Made by a program: the position numbers and the translations under genes
In this document: positions 10,919 through 23,496 of the stretch, piece after piece
How positions within the stretch are numbered: the stretch's first letter is position 1
Layout: each line of letters begins with the position of its first letter
Notes under the pieces: model-generated
Told to the model about the DNA's origin: nothing
What the model saw: the letters and a program-made list of their open reading frames with translations, nothing else
Databases searched by the model: none
NCBI GenBank assembly: GCA_958299035.1
Contig: CATQJL010000305.1
Location: 59,164,486 to 59,228,485 of the forward strand
Direction: 5' to 3'
DNA length: 64,000 nucleotides
Source of the DNA: Cylicocyclus nassatus
Taxonomy: Eukaryota > Nematoda > Chromadorea > Rhabditida > Strongylidae

Positions 10919-13813
10919 TTACCTTCTTTGGCGGTGTTCAAAAACGGCGCCCAAAACATTCTTTCTAAAATGAACATAATCACAAAACAAGAGTTCAGCT
11001 CAACAGTTACTTGTGAATTGTGCAGTAATTCCTTGTGCATTGTGAATCGGTTCACGACATTGGCCGACGTGATGCTGCTGGCTCATTTTCTTGCGCTTGG
11101 ATTTGTAGTCGGTGTAGCTCTTTTGGTCGAACTTGTTCCGTGATCATGTTGCATCCCTAATTGCTTTATCACCTGCTTGAGTTTCCGATATTTGTTCCTT
11201 GCATCAAAGAATATTTCTCGAGAACTGGCTTTTGCAATGCGCACGTCGTCTTTATTGGTAAATCGTGTTTTTCGATGTCTTAGCTAAAGTCACCCTATCT
11301 AATTTTATGCATTAGTACCATAAGCGGCAAAGTAAGTTTTCTAAGCATTGTGCAGTATGCCAGGGCATGAGTGTAATATCAATAGGAAGACGACATGTAC
11401 GCGCAGTACATGCCACCTTGCTATTGATATTGTACCTGAGCATAAATTGAGTGAAAACATCACTTCTACTATTAGGTTGTTCTGACGCATTTTTTGGCTC
11501 TCGGTCGGATTTTGACAATAAATTTTTGGCCTGCTCAGTAGAGAAAAGCATAAAATTTTCAGATTTGCTTCTGACTTTCTACGAACATCAAATCATGTTT
11601 GATTTGCACATCAAAAAAGAAAATCTTTCAATTATAAAAATTTCACAATACCTTTCTGCTGCCATTTTTCTGTAGAGTGCAAAATCCGTCCAATTCAAAG
11701 ATGATTAATGAGGAGCCTTGCAGCTTCTAACCCACAGCTGCATTAGCGTTTCGCGATTTGTGCTCAGAAATTACAAGCCGACGAACTTCTTCTGACCGCA
11801 GCTCTTTTCGCATGTGACGTTGCTTCTGCGAAAATGGCGTGGATGATGGGTCCAAAAGATGTGAAGGAATTACCCCAACAGTGTTCCCAGTAGTGGGAAG
11901 ATTTGGTTCGCTGTGCAGAACTAGAAGACTTCAAATCAATTACTCGACAAGTGGTGCGGTTTTGGGGGCATAAAAATGGTCATATTTTCAAACTATGGGG
12001 AAAGTTTCTTGCAGGTGGTCCTTCAAAAGCATGAAGGGTCTCCACAACAGCCCCAGCAGACCTCTATATAACTACAGCATCTGGGCTCTCCAGATCTCAT
12101 CATGCCTGAAATAATCCTGCACAAACAGGCCATTTTTCGGGTCGAGTTTTCCCTTTTGCGTATGCTGGTGGATCGCAATAAGGCGATGAGAACCAACAAG
12201 ACAACATTTCTTGTAGGTGAAATTTTCGCAAAGAAATTCGTAGCTCTGAGAAAGGATCAATCTGCTTGGAGTTACAAATTGAAAAAATTTTTTGCAAGCG
12301 CCCTGGAACTTTCCTTACGACCCAATGGATTTCAATGTGCTAGCAAGTGATGCTAACATCACTCCATTCATGTTGTAATGCATGAAGAGCCCTAACATAA
12401 TATGGACATAATAACTAAGTAAACAGACCCACTGATGTTTTTACAAATATTGGAATGTTTCAACAGTTCTACCCATTTTTGTACTTTTTCTTTGACCTGT
12501 ACTTTTGGAGGAAAAACTGCATTTTTATAAGAGTTGGTTGAATGGAAGCTTTTTCTTTCTAACTTTTTAGCAAGCTTTCTTTTTCATGGAACTTCGTCTA
12601 CCGATGCGTACCTCGAAAGGCCGCAAAGCATATATGATGTTCTTCTTTTTGTTCCTTCTCCATGATTTCCACAAGCAAAAGACAAAATATTTTGAGACCT
12701 GTATATTATTTTACTGGCAAGGGAAAAACTGATGATCGTGGCCATGCATAATGACCATGTAATAAAAAATGCGCCTTTTAATGCTGGTTCGAAAATTGTC
12801 TTTCATATCTGCGAAACGATAATCTGAATGAAGCCATGATTATTTTTTTCAAGAATGAATTGCGTCCTGCGGAGTGTCAAACTCACCAATACAATCTTTT
12901 TTAAATGCTGAATATAATACAGTACTCCTTCTAATTTTTTCTTTAAATGGCATTGAGTGGTGGACTAGAACAAATCTGGCCAATCTGATTTTAGCTATCC
13001 AAAAGTACGCAAGTGTCCTAAAGAAGATCGTTTCGCAGATATCGAGAGGTTTGGATTCACCATTTTAAGGTGCATCTTATGGTATGTAACACATTTCAAA
13101 TGGTCACAGTCAACGAGTATTCTCCCCTTGTGAGAACTTCTTTTACCAATGTATCGGGACATTCAAAAAGGATTGGGCCTGAGATCCAGCATAAAATGGC
13201 ATGTCGTTGCAGTCCTCATAAATAGCATAAATATTGTAAGCGTAATGCGGTTACGAAGTTCTTGCTATGTAAGCAGGCGAGGTCTATCTATGTAGTACAG
13301 TTCATATTAGAATTATCGACAATTTTATCAGCAACTCCAAAAAAAGTTTCAGAAAGTTCTTATCTTAATAATTCAAATAATGCGATTTTACCAGATGCTT
13401 TGAGATTCCTCGCAAAAATTTGTGGTCAAAAATTTGTCGATTACGAGGTTAGTAATGCTGCTTAGCCGATTACTGGCTACACAATGGATGTTTGTGCTTG
13501 GCTATCTTCGTGCTAGAAAATTCCTCGTAGTTCCCGATAAATTTTGAATATGCGTAGCACTGCCAAAGCTTTATAGATTGTAATGCAGTCTATTGCACTC
13601 GCAAAGATCAAATTAAAGATGAATAAAAGAAATGGGTTAAACTTCTGAAGCAACCCAATATGTTGCTCACGCACTACTTGGTAGAAATTTGATCTAACAA
13701 ATCTGTTCAAACATTTCTCGAAACAACGAAACGATTAATCAAAAGAATTATTTGTCCAGTTCCTTCGTCAAAATAAACAGTGTTTCTAGTGCAAACTAAC
13801 ATTTTATATCTGT
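10919..13813. other. Intergenic region between the minus-strand fragment and gene B
   Basis: It is AT-rich sequence with only short chance ORFs. The one structured item is the hairpin at 11372-11434. From about 13690 on, the sequence resembles the gene C upstream flank (near 49960), marking the duplication edge. I see no gene here. Confidence 0.5.
11372..11434. repeat. Small imperfect hairpin
   Basis: Arms 11372-11400 (TGTAATATCAATAGG to CATGTAC) and 11406-11434 (GTACATG to CTATTGATATTGTA) are inverted, with a 5-nt loop GCGCA and a few internal mismatches. The size suits a microRNA-like precursor or a minimal MITE. Nothing else supports a function. Confidence 0.4.
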
Positions 13814-13850
13814 TCAGCTATTTTACATGACTTATGCTTACGTATAAAAA
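13814..13850 (+). promoter_or_regulatory. Core promoter of gene B
   Basis: The TATA box (13843-13850) and preceding TTCAGCT...ACATGACTTATGCTTACG match gene A. The distance to the ATG at 13890 is again 47 nt. Another in-frame ATG lies three bases earlier (13887), so the protein may start MMRF. Confidence 0.65.
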
Positions 13851-13889
13851 CCTCTCAACGCTGAAGACAATACATTTTTATCTCCAATG

Positions 13890-16800
13890 ATGAGGTTCTC
13901 TCTTCTTGGAACTGTGAGTTTTTACGATTAGCTCTTTGAATTCTCTCTTGGCTGCGAAAATTACGAGAGTCGAGGTAAGCTCTGACTGAAGACTCTCAGC
14001 CAACTACCAGATAGTCATCGCAACATCTGAACCAGTTTATTCCCAATTTCACAAAGATATTCAGCCGTTTTCTTAGTGCCGAAACGATGTCAAAGCATCC
14101 TTTTTTCAAATTGATTATTTCTTTGTGATTTTGACAAATTCGTCGCGAAAACGATGAGTACAGCTTTTAGACCCTCAACATTTGATATGTTCCAAAGAAA
14201 ACACTAATCCACAGTACTCCCTCTGCTCCTGAAAATTCTGAAGCTCTAATAGTTTTTTCAGGATTCTTCACATGATATCTGGTTTAACGAGCTTTTTCTC
14301 TACATTTCGGGGCTCTAACAATGTTTAACTCCTTTTTGTTTGCAAAAATGCCCTCATAAAAAGAGATGATCTTGTGATTTTTGTCTCTGAGAAATTTGAT
14401 GGTTTTAAAAACCAATAACGACAGTACCAAACTAATAGTCTGTCTAAGAAAATGCTTTTCAGTTACTACTCTCAACTTTATGTGTCGTTGTCATTTCGAA
14501 CCCTTCAACGAACGGCTACGAGAACGTCTATCCTCGCGCTGGCGTGCCAAACTACAGTGCGTTTTCTTCCTACACAATTTCACATTTTAATCAAATAAAA
14601 GTTTTTTAGACGTTGGAGAGACGCTTCACGAGATCTTGAGTAATCTTGTAAGTTTCAACCTGAAAAATTATCCTTTGACCTCTATTGTGCGAAGTAACTG
14701 CAACAAATAAACCTTTCTTTAGACAATTTTTAGATGTAGCTAACGAGATTTTCATCACTTTGTTTATCATAATAAGTTGGTTTCTCAAATTCTATCTGTG
14801 CTAGAACCTAATTATAGCTTGCATCCTAGATGCTAGTTGTGATATTCGAATACACAGAATTAGTGTCGTCAGACCTTACTGAGTTAATTGCCTAAGTTAA
14901 CTTTGTAATATCGTCGTCTAATTTAAGACGCTTGAGTCGATTGGTAATTATGGAGATGATTCGGAGGAGAAGACAAATGAGCCGGTAAAGTTGAATTTAA
15001 CTCGTATCACGTTTGCTCCAGTCAACGAGCAAATTATTCAAGTAAACCTGCAAGTCAGAAGGTAGGGTCAAGTTTCGACTCATTTTATATTCTGGATTTT
15101 GTGCTGCACGAGCGCATTCGCAAAACATATGGAGCTGCATTGTCTACGTTTTAAATGAAACCCAGCAACCGCAACTACAACTCAATTAATTAGGAGCTTA
15201 CTAGATTATAGGAGCATAACAAACTTCGTCCTTTTTGGTGTACATCCAGGCAGAAATCAGATACTGATTAGCGCCTCAGGTGCTCAACTAAGATTTTAGG
15301 AAAACCAAAACTTTGGTTTGATACCGATAATGCCCTTGAGGCAAAAATTTAGTTTTAAAAGTTTTGAGATGGTTCTTTTTTCGAATTAGGACCAGAATTT
15401 GAATATATAGCTTCTCGATGTTGCTTTTTTCTACAGTGATTTTTTGTATAGAATTGATTACGAACCTAGATTGCAGTTGAATTCCGAGATTTCATATTCT
15501 GCAAGTGGACATCGTAACATTCTGAACAGATGTGGGATAGCTTTATCATAAATCTCCAGTATTCAGCTTGTTGATCTGACTTATGTCTTGATTCTTTGCC
15601 TGAGTATTTTAGCAGGTTTAACTTCAAAAAAGCGGGAATTGCTGGTCGAAATTTTTTACAGAGCTGTGCTCTTCTTGTTTGAAAGTCTTTAAGCAGGTTT
15701 TTCAGCGCAGAGAGGAAAAGGCGAGCAATCTGCTTTAACTGATTAAAAAAATCAGATTTGGCACATGGTTAATCAAGTTTGCAAATGGGTTTTTAAGAGC
15801 CAATTTGAAGCGCGGATTCTGCAGCTATTAACAGCTCAACATGTAAAAAATCACATCCTTTTGGCTCATACACCCAATAAGTCCGCATTTGCAGCATGCT
15901 ATACCCAAGCTTTTGTGTGGTAAAGTGACTGAGATTACAAAAGAACACTGCAACGTGTGTATTTTTGCAGAAACTTTCTAATGAGTACCGAAAAAGAAAG
16001 AGTATTTTTGAAAATTAGGAAGCTCTGGTCATAACATACAGGGTGTCCCAACAAGATGTGCACACTGTTTGATTGTAAATAACTCTCTTGTAGGAAGTGT
16101 TTCGAGAAGCTTTAGGTACCTATTTGTAGAGCGAGGTTCAACTTAGATTTACAGTGTAGAGCGAATCGCCGATCGTTCATTCTTACTAGGAGTACGGTAG
16201 AAACTTCAAACATATGGTGTCAATGTGAAAAAAGGGACCGTTTCAAAAATTTTCAAAAAAATATGGAAATTTCTGTAATAGGGTTTTCATGGACCCTGAG
16301 TTCAATACCCAACTCTTTACAAGGTTGAGAAGTTTTCTAAACGGTGTAACCGCACTTTTTAGGAACACTTAAAAAATGTCTGCTACTGCTTACCTCGCAT
16401 AATTTTTTTATGAAGCATTAGGAAGAGTTGCGAACTTCACATTTAAAATCAGCAACTCTACAATTAGCCCAGTGTGAGAGTTCTCAGGTTGTTTTGGTTT
16501 CTTTTTGGAACAAAATATGGCCTTTCGTGGCTCAAAACCCTCTTCAAAGTTTCTACCTTAATCCTACGGTAAGGATGAGAGATCGGGGATCCTCTCCACA
16601 CTGTAAATCTAAGTTGAACCTCGCTCTACAAAATGGTACCTAAAGCTTCTCGAAACACCACCACAAAAGAGTTATCTACAATCAAACAGTGTGCATATCT
16701 TTTTGGTACACCCTGTATAACTGCACTTCGTGTTAACAACATTAACAAGCTTTGTTTGTTCAAGGACAAGCCCGCATGCCCCAAAAAAGAAGACTCGAAG

Positions 16801-19800
16801 AAAGACGAAGAGGGCAGCGTGAGTTAATATTTTACTAAGTATTCAAAATGTTGTTGTAAAGTAGTGTACACTGAAATCAGAAAAGAACTCTGCAATGTTA
16901 TCTACGAAGGATTTCGCGATACATCAAAATGTGATTTTTTACGAGCAAGAAATTTGCACAGTTTTAGCTTCTCATGCAAATAATCTTGAACAAATTTTTT
17001 GAGGACGTTAGCGATGGTTCCGAAGGTGGAAGCGATGAAGGAGAAGTTGATTCCATTAGAACTTGTACATTAGAACTAAAAAAACTAATTTGATCTTTTT
17101 ACGCGAAAGTTTTAAACCATAAACCGGTGAGCTGTTATAAAAAAACTATCATATTTTTAATTTTAGCTGATATTGCAAAATGATTTAACAATTAGATGAA
17201 TTTCAATCATTTGGTGGAAGCGAAGGACCAAGTGTAGCCACAAAGATTTTATCAAAGACTAATGTAAAATATAACTCACCGTAGTTACTAAAAGATTTCA
17301 TAGATCAATGTGGAAAATACTTCACCGAAGCTACTTAAAAATATAACATAATTTTTTTCCTCGGATAGTCTTGTTGACGATAAGCGTATATAGCTCCTAG
17401 CTTTACTAATAGTTTCTATTTTTTTAACGCAAAACGATTACTACCTAACGAAGCTTCCCGTTCAAATTCCTTTTGAATTTAATATTTGAAACAGAAAAAG
17501 ATTGGCGATTCTGCATTATGACTCAAGCAAATGAAAGCAAAAAACTCACGTTTACAACATGTGGGTCATAAGATTTATGTAAGAATACAGTGCTTGATAA
17601 GTAAGACCTTTATTAACACTGAAAGTACCCTCTGTATTTGTAACACTGAAAGTCACCTCTGTATTATTCGAAATGGCGGGTGGTGGGTGGGGCTCTGGAC
17701 TCTGCACCTCTCTCGCAAGCGTGTTCTTTAATCACTTCTCAGGCTTAATTAACTCTTGAAATTCCGCCCTTCACCCGCCACTCCCAATGAAACAGAAGCT
17801 AATAATCAAGTAGCCTTTTTAACCGTAAATTCAAGTTCAATCCGGTACGCAAAACGAACTCCAAGAATTTTTTTGTAGCTTTGGCGAATATGCATGCTTT
17901 CTTGCAAAGTGAAATTTTTACTTTGAGAAGTAGTATTACAGCTTAGTTGTATCAAATTACCGTTTTATTGAAGGGGTCCATCACTGAGTGATTTTTTTCT
18001 GAGATTGACGAATCCTTTCCTTCCATTGTTGAGAGAGCGCGGATTGAGAGAGATTTTTATTGGGCTCGAACCGTTAGTTCAGAAAAATCAAAGTTTTTTG
18101 CTGTTTTCTATCCGGACGGCGCCAAATTTAAGGATTATCTAACATCGCTTTTTGCATGAAGACTTTAGCTCGAACGCTCAAGGACGAGACCGTGGCTCCT
18201 ATAAGAAAAATAAGAATGGGATATATGCTACTGGGCTGTTATTTCAAATTAAAATCTTTTTTCAGCCGCATTTTGACGTTGATCACTCAATATCATCAAA
18301 AATATAATGCTTATCTGCAATCAGCAATGAAAGTCGGCCTACTCAGAGATTATCTGTAGCACGTTCTCGACTAAAGCGAATTAGCTCAATTATATTTTTT
18401 TACTGAGTAGCCTCACTGCACGTATCTTCCATCAAATTCGCTAGTTACATATACCTTCGTACACATTTCGGTTGATCATTTGCGAAACCGGCTGAATTTT
18501 TACTGTTGAAAGGAGTGTTAATTTTTCAAAACTCTTTTTGAATAGTTTCGTATGCCGCCGCATGTGAAATGCTTTTTTGGGTGAAAAAGCTGCTGTTACT
18601 ATAACCTTTCCAACAGCATTGAACAAGCTAATTTTTCAAAATTAGAAGCAACTTTATTGAACAAGCTAATCCTTTGAAGATAGAAGTAATTTCTGGGTAA
18701 AGTAACGACGCTGCAAGTTGCACCATTGCACAAGTTGCTCTGCAGACTGAAGTAAAAGTAACCTTACTATAAAAAATTCCATAATCCGATTTTTCTCCTC
18801 TTCAACTTAAAAGTTCACCGGTGGGCGCGAATTTGAATTTACAAAGAGAAACAAAATGCCGTTGAATTCCTAAATTTCGTAGATAATGCACAGATAGACG
18901 CGCTTCATGATATACTTTTAATGCATACTTCTTTCAATATTATTATAAGTTCTAAATATGATCTTGCACGCTTGAAACCCTATTTAAAGGCTCTCTGCGT
19001 GAGTGTCAAAGCTTTTCTGTCCTAACATTAACTTCACTTCGCTTATTCAGGATAAAAAAGAAGCTGAAGGAACGAAACCAACTCCGATCCCGGGACCAGC
19101 TCCTCCGGCCCCGCCATCTCCTTCGGCCCCGGGACCTTCTCCGCCGCGATCACCTGTACCACCAAAGAAACATGGGAAAAAGAAGGGATCAAGGTCGAGA
19201 AAGCAGAAGAAGAAGAAGGGGAAGAAAGCAAGTGGAAAAGGCGGAAGGCATGGAAAAAACGCAAACGGGAACAAGCCAAAACCAAATGGAAAGCCGGGAA
19301 CAAAAAAGGCCGGTGTAAAGAAGTCACCGGGCAATAAGAAGATACAGGTAGTCGCAAATATCACTATAAATCAATGAATTATCAAGAAACATTTTCGTAA
19401 CATAGACCGTCTCAAACAGAGCTTACAACCTATGCGCTTAACTTCAGAAGTAATTTTATGTGATTTTGCAAGGTTCACTAATCTGTTAATCTGTTAAAAA
19501 ATGAGCATATCATTCTTTTGAAGCACCTTTTATAGCATAAGTTGAGGCGCGAAATAACGTAGATCGAAGCCTTGAAGGAATCAGTGAACAGTTCCCAAAT
19601 TCCCGCTTAAGAGATTTCACAAGTAGAGACTTAGCTTTTGAAATCCTGTTGCCTCCTGTAAGAGTTTCGCCATAGCAAAAGGCAATACCCTTTCATTCAA
19701 CTGAATAGGCGGCGGGATGGCGGGGCTTCGTGACCTATCTAAGGCTAGAGAGTGATTAAAGAGCACGAACGCGAGAGAGACGCAGACTGCGCGCGAGCGC

Positions 19801-20181
19801 CCATAATTAGGTCACAAAGCCCCGCCTTCCAGCGACTAATCCAGTTGAATCAGAGGTTAAATGTCCTGTAAATTGTGTCTATAGACCTAGATCCAACCAC
19901 TAAATACGTATCCAATTGAAATAATGTATTGTAAGTTTCCAAGTGAACAGTATTGAATAAAAACTATTTTGCGGCAATTTCGGCAAAGACTTAGGTAAAA
20001 CATCTCAAAAACAAGCTTTTTGAAATAGACAATTTTTCGGCCTATAACATATACCCAACACTCAAATGTATCGATGTCGAACCCATTAGGATAGCGAAAG
20101 TAGATTTGGAGAAATGGGTCCAAGCGAGTAAACCAAGTGGGAAAGTAATAATATTCCATTTTACAGAAGAGAAAGCATTAA
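13890..20181 (+). CDS. Gene B: shorter paralogue of gene A, 8 predicted exons
   Basis: Predicted exons: 13890-13913, 14463-14556, 14610-14647, 14937-14984, 16765-16818, 17004-17045, 19051-19347, 20167-20181; 612 nt, 203 residues. Exons 1-2 encode a signal peptide (MRFSLLGT then LLLSTLCVVVISNP). The middle is less acidic than in A, with Lys among the Asp/Glu (DKPACPKKEDSKKDEEGS). The long exon encodes a Pro-rich segment (PTPIPGPAPPAPPSPSAP) and then a Lys/Gly-rich block. The last exon is only KRKH plus TAA. The A/C exon 5 equivalent is destroyed, and the exons matching A's 8-10 are absent because of a deletion near 18146. Exon 3 appears to use a different donor (GTAAGT, 38 nt) that keeps phase. 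The exon 6 donor (GTTGAT) is weak, so B may be drifting toward a pseudogene. Confidence 0.6.
16037..16717. mobile_element. Tc1/mariner-like MITE in gene B intron
   Basis: The ends are TACAGGGTGTCCCAACAAGA and TCTTTTTGGTACACCCTGTA, inverted, in a TA context. It sits just upstream of the acidic exon at 16765. Gene A has no element here (about 2318-2350); gene C has a related but diverged one (52290-52968) at the same place. No transposase frame is apparent. Confidence 0.75.
18140..18160. other. Deletion junction in gene B
   Basis: Sequence matching gene A up to about 3845 (GGCGCCAAATTTAAGGATTA) is joined here to sequence matching gene A from about 4592 (ATGAAAACTTCAGCTC). The roughly 750 bp missing hold A's exons 8-10. 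Gene C keeps its two corresponding exons. Confidence 0.65.
19691..19855. mobile_element. MITE family 1 copy in the last intron of gene B
   Basis: Left TTTCATTCAACTGAATAGGC, right reading AATCCAGTTGAATCAGAGG; the interior matches 6981-7147 of gene A at the equivalent position. Confidence 0.65.
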
Positions 20182-20345
20182 GAGACGCTCCGGCTCACGC
20201 TTTCCGAACGAGCATACTGAAGTGAGTGCGAATTTCAGTTCGTAAACGTACTCTTCCATTGCTACTTAGACCCTTTATCTCTTATAGGTTGTGATTATCG
20301 AGGTTTTCAGGAAAGTCTTCATGTATTGCGTCTGAACGTTCAGAA

Positions 20346-20351
20346 AATAAA
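20346..20351 (+). terminator. Candidate polyadenylation signal of gene B
   Basis: AATAAA about 165 nt after the stop, within the 3' block conserved with genes A and C. Confidence 0.4.
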
Positions 20352-20562
20352 CTGTTGTACTGTTTTCTACTACACAAAGTGACATATCCTTGATTACAGG
20401 ACAAAGCTGAGACATCTGCGAGACAGCGATTTTTACAGACAATGAAAGCTTTTCTTTTCATTTTATTTCTTAAGAAAAAGCTGTTGTGGTGGTTCTCTGT
20501 AAAAGAAGGGCAGAAAAAACATGAAAATCTAGCAAATAAAAAACTGCTAAGAATGGGGTATA

Positions 20563-20888
20563 TTAGGTCACTCCGAAAGTTCTATGTTTCTTCAACCTAT
20601 CAAAAAACTATGGAAAGACAGGCAAACGATTCAAAACTATCGACGCAGCTTTTCTTTCTCTTTGTATTGCCCAAGATGGGAATGGTAGAAACCACGAATT
20701 TGAAATTTCGGCGATTATTGCACCAACCACAAGAGTAACCAGCACAAAAACGTTACTGCCAAAAACATGACTGCCAAAAAGAGGAAGAAAAGCTTCGTCG
20801 GATAGTATTTGAACCGTTTGCCTGCCTTCATTCCACGAGTTTTTACGATAAGTTGAAAAAAAACGGAAAAAACTTTTGGACGACCTAA
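20563..20888. mobile_element. Mariner-like MITE (TTAGGTC ends)
   Basis: The left end is TTAGGTCACTCCGAAAGTTC and the right end AACTTTTGGACGACCTAA, inverted copies of a mariner-type terminus. A second copy is at 57946-58253, followed by the same flanking sequence, so both belong to a larger repeated block. Confidence 0.65.
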
Positions 20889-21187
20889 TCCTGGCTGGTG
20901 TTGATTCTCTTTGACTAATTATAGGTTGGTGCAAACGCAATGTCCTTTTTTAGGCCTAATTTCAAGACAACTTTTCCCTTCAGAATTTATTTTTCGGTGT
21001 AGATTCTGCATATCATGGAAAGCCTTCTTCACGTACTTTCCAATATTGGTGAAATTAAGCTTCTATCTCATGTGCGAAAACTTAACCAGCATCTCGCACT
21101 GCTGCACTCAAAATCGAAATTTTGTTGCTTAAACTTCCTTGGTCACAATTCAGAGCAAATAAACGAATTCTTTTGAAAACACAGCAT

Positions 21188-21446
21188 CTACTCAGACAAT
21201 CAAATGCTCTCAGCCACAAAGCCACCGCCTAGACCCACCAAAAGCGCGGTGGCCTCATTGCCTCACTGTCGCTTCCCGCTGAGAGCTTTGTCGGAGTTTT
21301 GTCGGAGCTTGTCGGAGCGGGCTCAGCGGGCAGTGAGCCCGCTCCGACAAGCTCCGACAAAGCTCTCAGCGGGAAGCGACAGTGGCTGCGATAAGGCAAC
21401 GACGCTTTTGGTGGGGCCCGCTGAGAGCCTGTGATTGTCTGAGTAG
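21188..21446. mobile_element. GC-rich foldback element
   Basis: Outer ends CTACTCAGACAATCA and TGATTGTCTGAGTAG are inverted. Inside, GAAGCGACAGTG...CACTGTCGCTTC arms and AGCTCCGACAAAGCTCTCAG repeats form a long stem. The related block at 62200 lacks it, so it is a discrete insertion. Confidence 0.65.
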
Positions 21447-21479
21447 AGGTTGATTATTGTTTACCCATTACATGTTTGA

Positions 21480-21948
21480 CAAGGGAACGGTGTCGAGTCG
21501 AAGTGGCCTTTCCAGATGGCACCCATACTGCCTTGAAGAGCATTAATTGGTGATTCCAAATCCGCTTTCCAAATCTGCCAAGCGCCTCTGGACGCCGAGT
21601 TATGCTCGTTTTTCAGGTCAAAAAATTGAACGTAAAACTGAAGCAAAATCGCCCAAATTTGCTCAAATGGTCCAGTGTCAAGTATCAGAGCTGTTTATGC
21701 AATGGATACATTTTATTTATCATGCTTATACTTAACATTGCTTTATCTGAGCGCTGGAAAGAAGCGCTCGTAACAATCAATTTTACCTAAATTCTGTATT
21801 CATTTTTCGTTCCGAAGAACGGTCATAACTCGGCGTCCAGAGGCGCTTGGCAGATTTGGAAGGCAGATTTGGAATCATCGCTCAATACTCTTCAAAGCAG
21901 TATGGGTCTCATCTGGAAAGGCCACTTCGACTCGACACGGTTTCCTTG
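21480..21948. mobile_element. TIR element with CAAGGGAA ends
   Basis: The ends CAAGGGAACGGTGTCGAGTC and GACTCGACACGGTTTCCTTG are inverted, and the match runs well over 100 bp inward (CCAAATCTGCCAAGCGCCTC). Relatives are at 56729-57181 and about 48250-48715. Confidence 0.7.
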
Positions 21949-22535
21949 TAAGTAGTTTTTTCAAAAATATTTGGAATGAGAAATCGACGCCCTCAAGACG
22001 AATAACGCTGCTGGCATTCTGCGAGTCAAAAATCTCCCATGATTAAGGCAATCGCCAAAGCTTCACTCTTTCTGTAAGCTTGAGATTAGGGCCTCTTATA
22101 TACAATTTTTGCAGAGATTCTGCTATACAGTGTATAAAGAATTTCGAAATTTTATATCTTAGGACTTTTAAGCCTCCACAGAGAGGCTCAAAAAGGTGGA
22201 CATTTTTGAAATTCTACCTTTTCGTTTCAAGCATCCTTCCTTTAAGGTGTTTTCTGTACATACATAGACTACTAGCTTGCGGCTACAAAATGAGCTGATC
22301 ATCAGCTATAGGAACACAACTTGAAAGGAGTTGTAAGGTTTTGAAGAACAAAGTCTTCAAAAGAGAAGCTTTCGGTTTTTTGACGCATGGTTTCCTTCCC
22401 GTTTGCACTATCAGAGCAGAAGTGCGTAAATTACAAAATGCTTGCTGCTTCTAATGGTCTTGACTATATTGAAAAATATGAGGAGTGAACAAAATTATAA
22501 CTCTCCAATTTTTGGTACTATTGTTGCACCAACCC

Positions 22536-23496
22536 AACATTTTATGACTAAATACCTTTGAACTTCTCTTAAGATTTAGAATTAGCTTCAGAACGAACAA
22601 TCAAAAGTGTACCTCTAATCTCTCACAGCCCTACTCCAGAGTTTTCCGGAAGGAAACTTGAGAGCACTGTTATGCAAAATTTCGAGAACAGCAAGGCCTT
22701 GTTTTGTCTTTTTTTTCTAGTACGAGGGTGGCAAATGGACATCAGTAAAACGATTTCGCCTTTGCCACTATCGATTTTCACAATTTCCCACTTGATCTCA
22801 CCAGCTAAGTTGTTCGATTGGAGCGCTTTTTCTTCTTCCAAAAATCCAGCGTCGTTGCTATTCTCTATCCTAACAAGGAGGAAAGGAGGAGTTTTGAAAC
22901 CAAAATGTTGCTATATACCAAACTTTAGGTGGAACGGATTTTGTAGAAACTTCAAAAAAAAACTTATGCGAATTGGAAGCTTTGCCTATCCCAAGTGGGC
23001 ATTAGGTGGCCAATTGCCCACCTAATTTGAAAAAAAGTTGGGTACGCTCTTCACCATAAATTTTTCATAATTTTTCATACTTTCTTCCTAGGCCTACTGC
23101 GCGTACACACACCAAATGTGCGCGATTTCATCTTCTCTGCGTTGCAAGAGCCAGTCTTCGAATTTTTTGTTAGCAGAGAATTTTCAGAAAAAAGCTTACT
23201 ACAACCTTCAGTCATATACTTCTTGATGAAGATTTTCACTAAACTCCTGCAAGCTCATGTGCATGTAATCCCGGAAATCGCATTTTCTTGGTTTTCGTCT
23301 CTAGTTGAATGCTTTTTTTGCTTACTTATGATAATAAGCATCCATTTTCGACTATCCATAAATCTTGGCATGGTTGTAATCTTCTCGTTAGTTGCTTGAG
23401 CGTAGTCCTAGATTGGTACAGAACTTTATCGCACAGAAAACAGACTAACGTTTTGGCAAACTCGCCTCTTTTAGAGTCCGAAAAGTAGAAGACACA
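22536..23496. other. AT-rich region, no gene supported
   Basis: It contains a stretch open on both strands (22623-23025) without signs of coding. A short inverted motif (ATTAGGTGG/CCACCTAAT) lies at about 23004-23024. It is likely transposon debris. Confidence 0.4.

Larger units (their letters stand above)
20922..22535. mobile_element. Decayed mariner-like element (GGTTGGTGCAA ends) with internal insertions
   Basis: The left end TAGGTTGGTGCAAACGCAATG resembles classical mariner termini. The right end, near 22513-22535, reads ATTGTTGCACCAACCCA. The interior is interrupted by the GC-rich palindrome at 21188-21446 and the TIR element at 21480-21948. Its left part recurs at 58279-62261. I find no intact transposase. 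Confidence 0.5.

Noticed and set aside
22623..23025. Overlapping frames on both strands
   Set aside because: No splice signals, no recognisable motif, and probable transposon debris.
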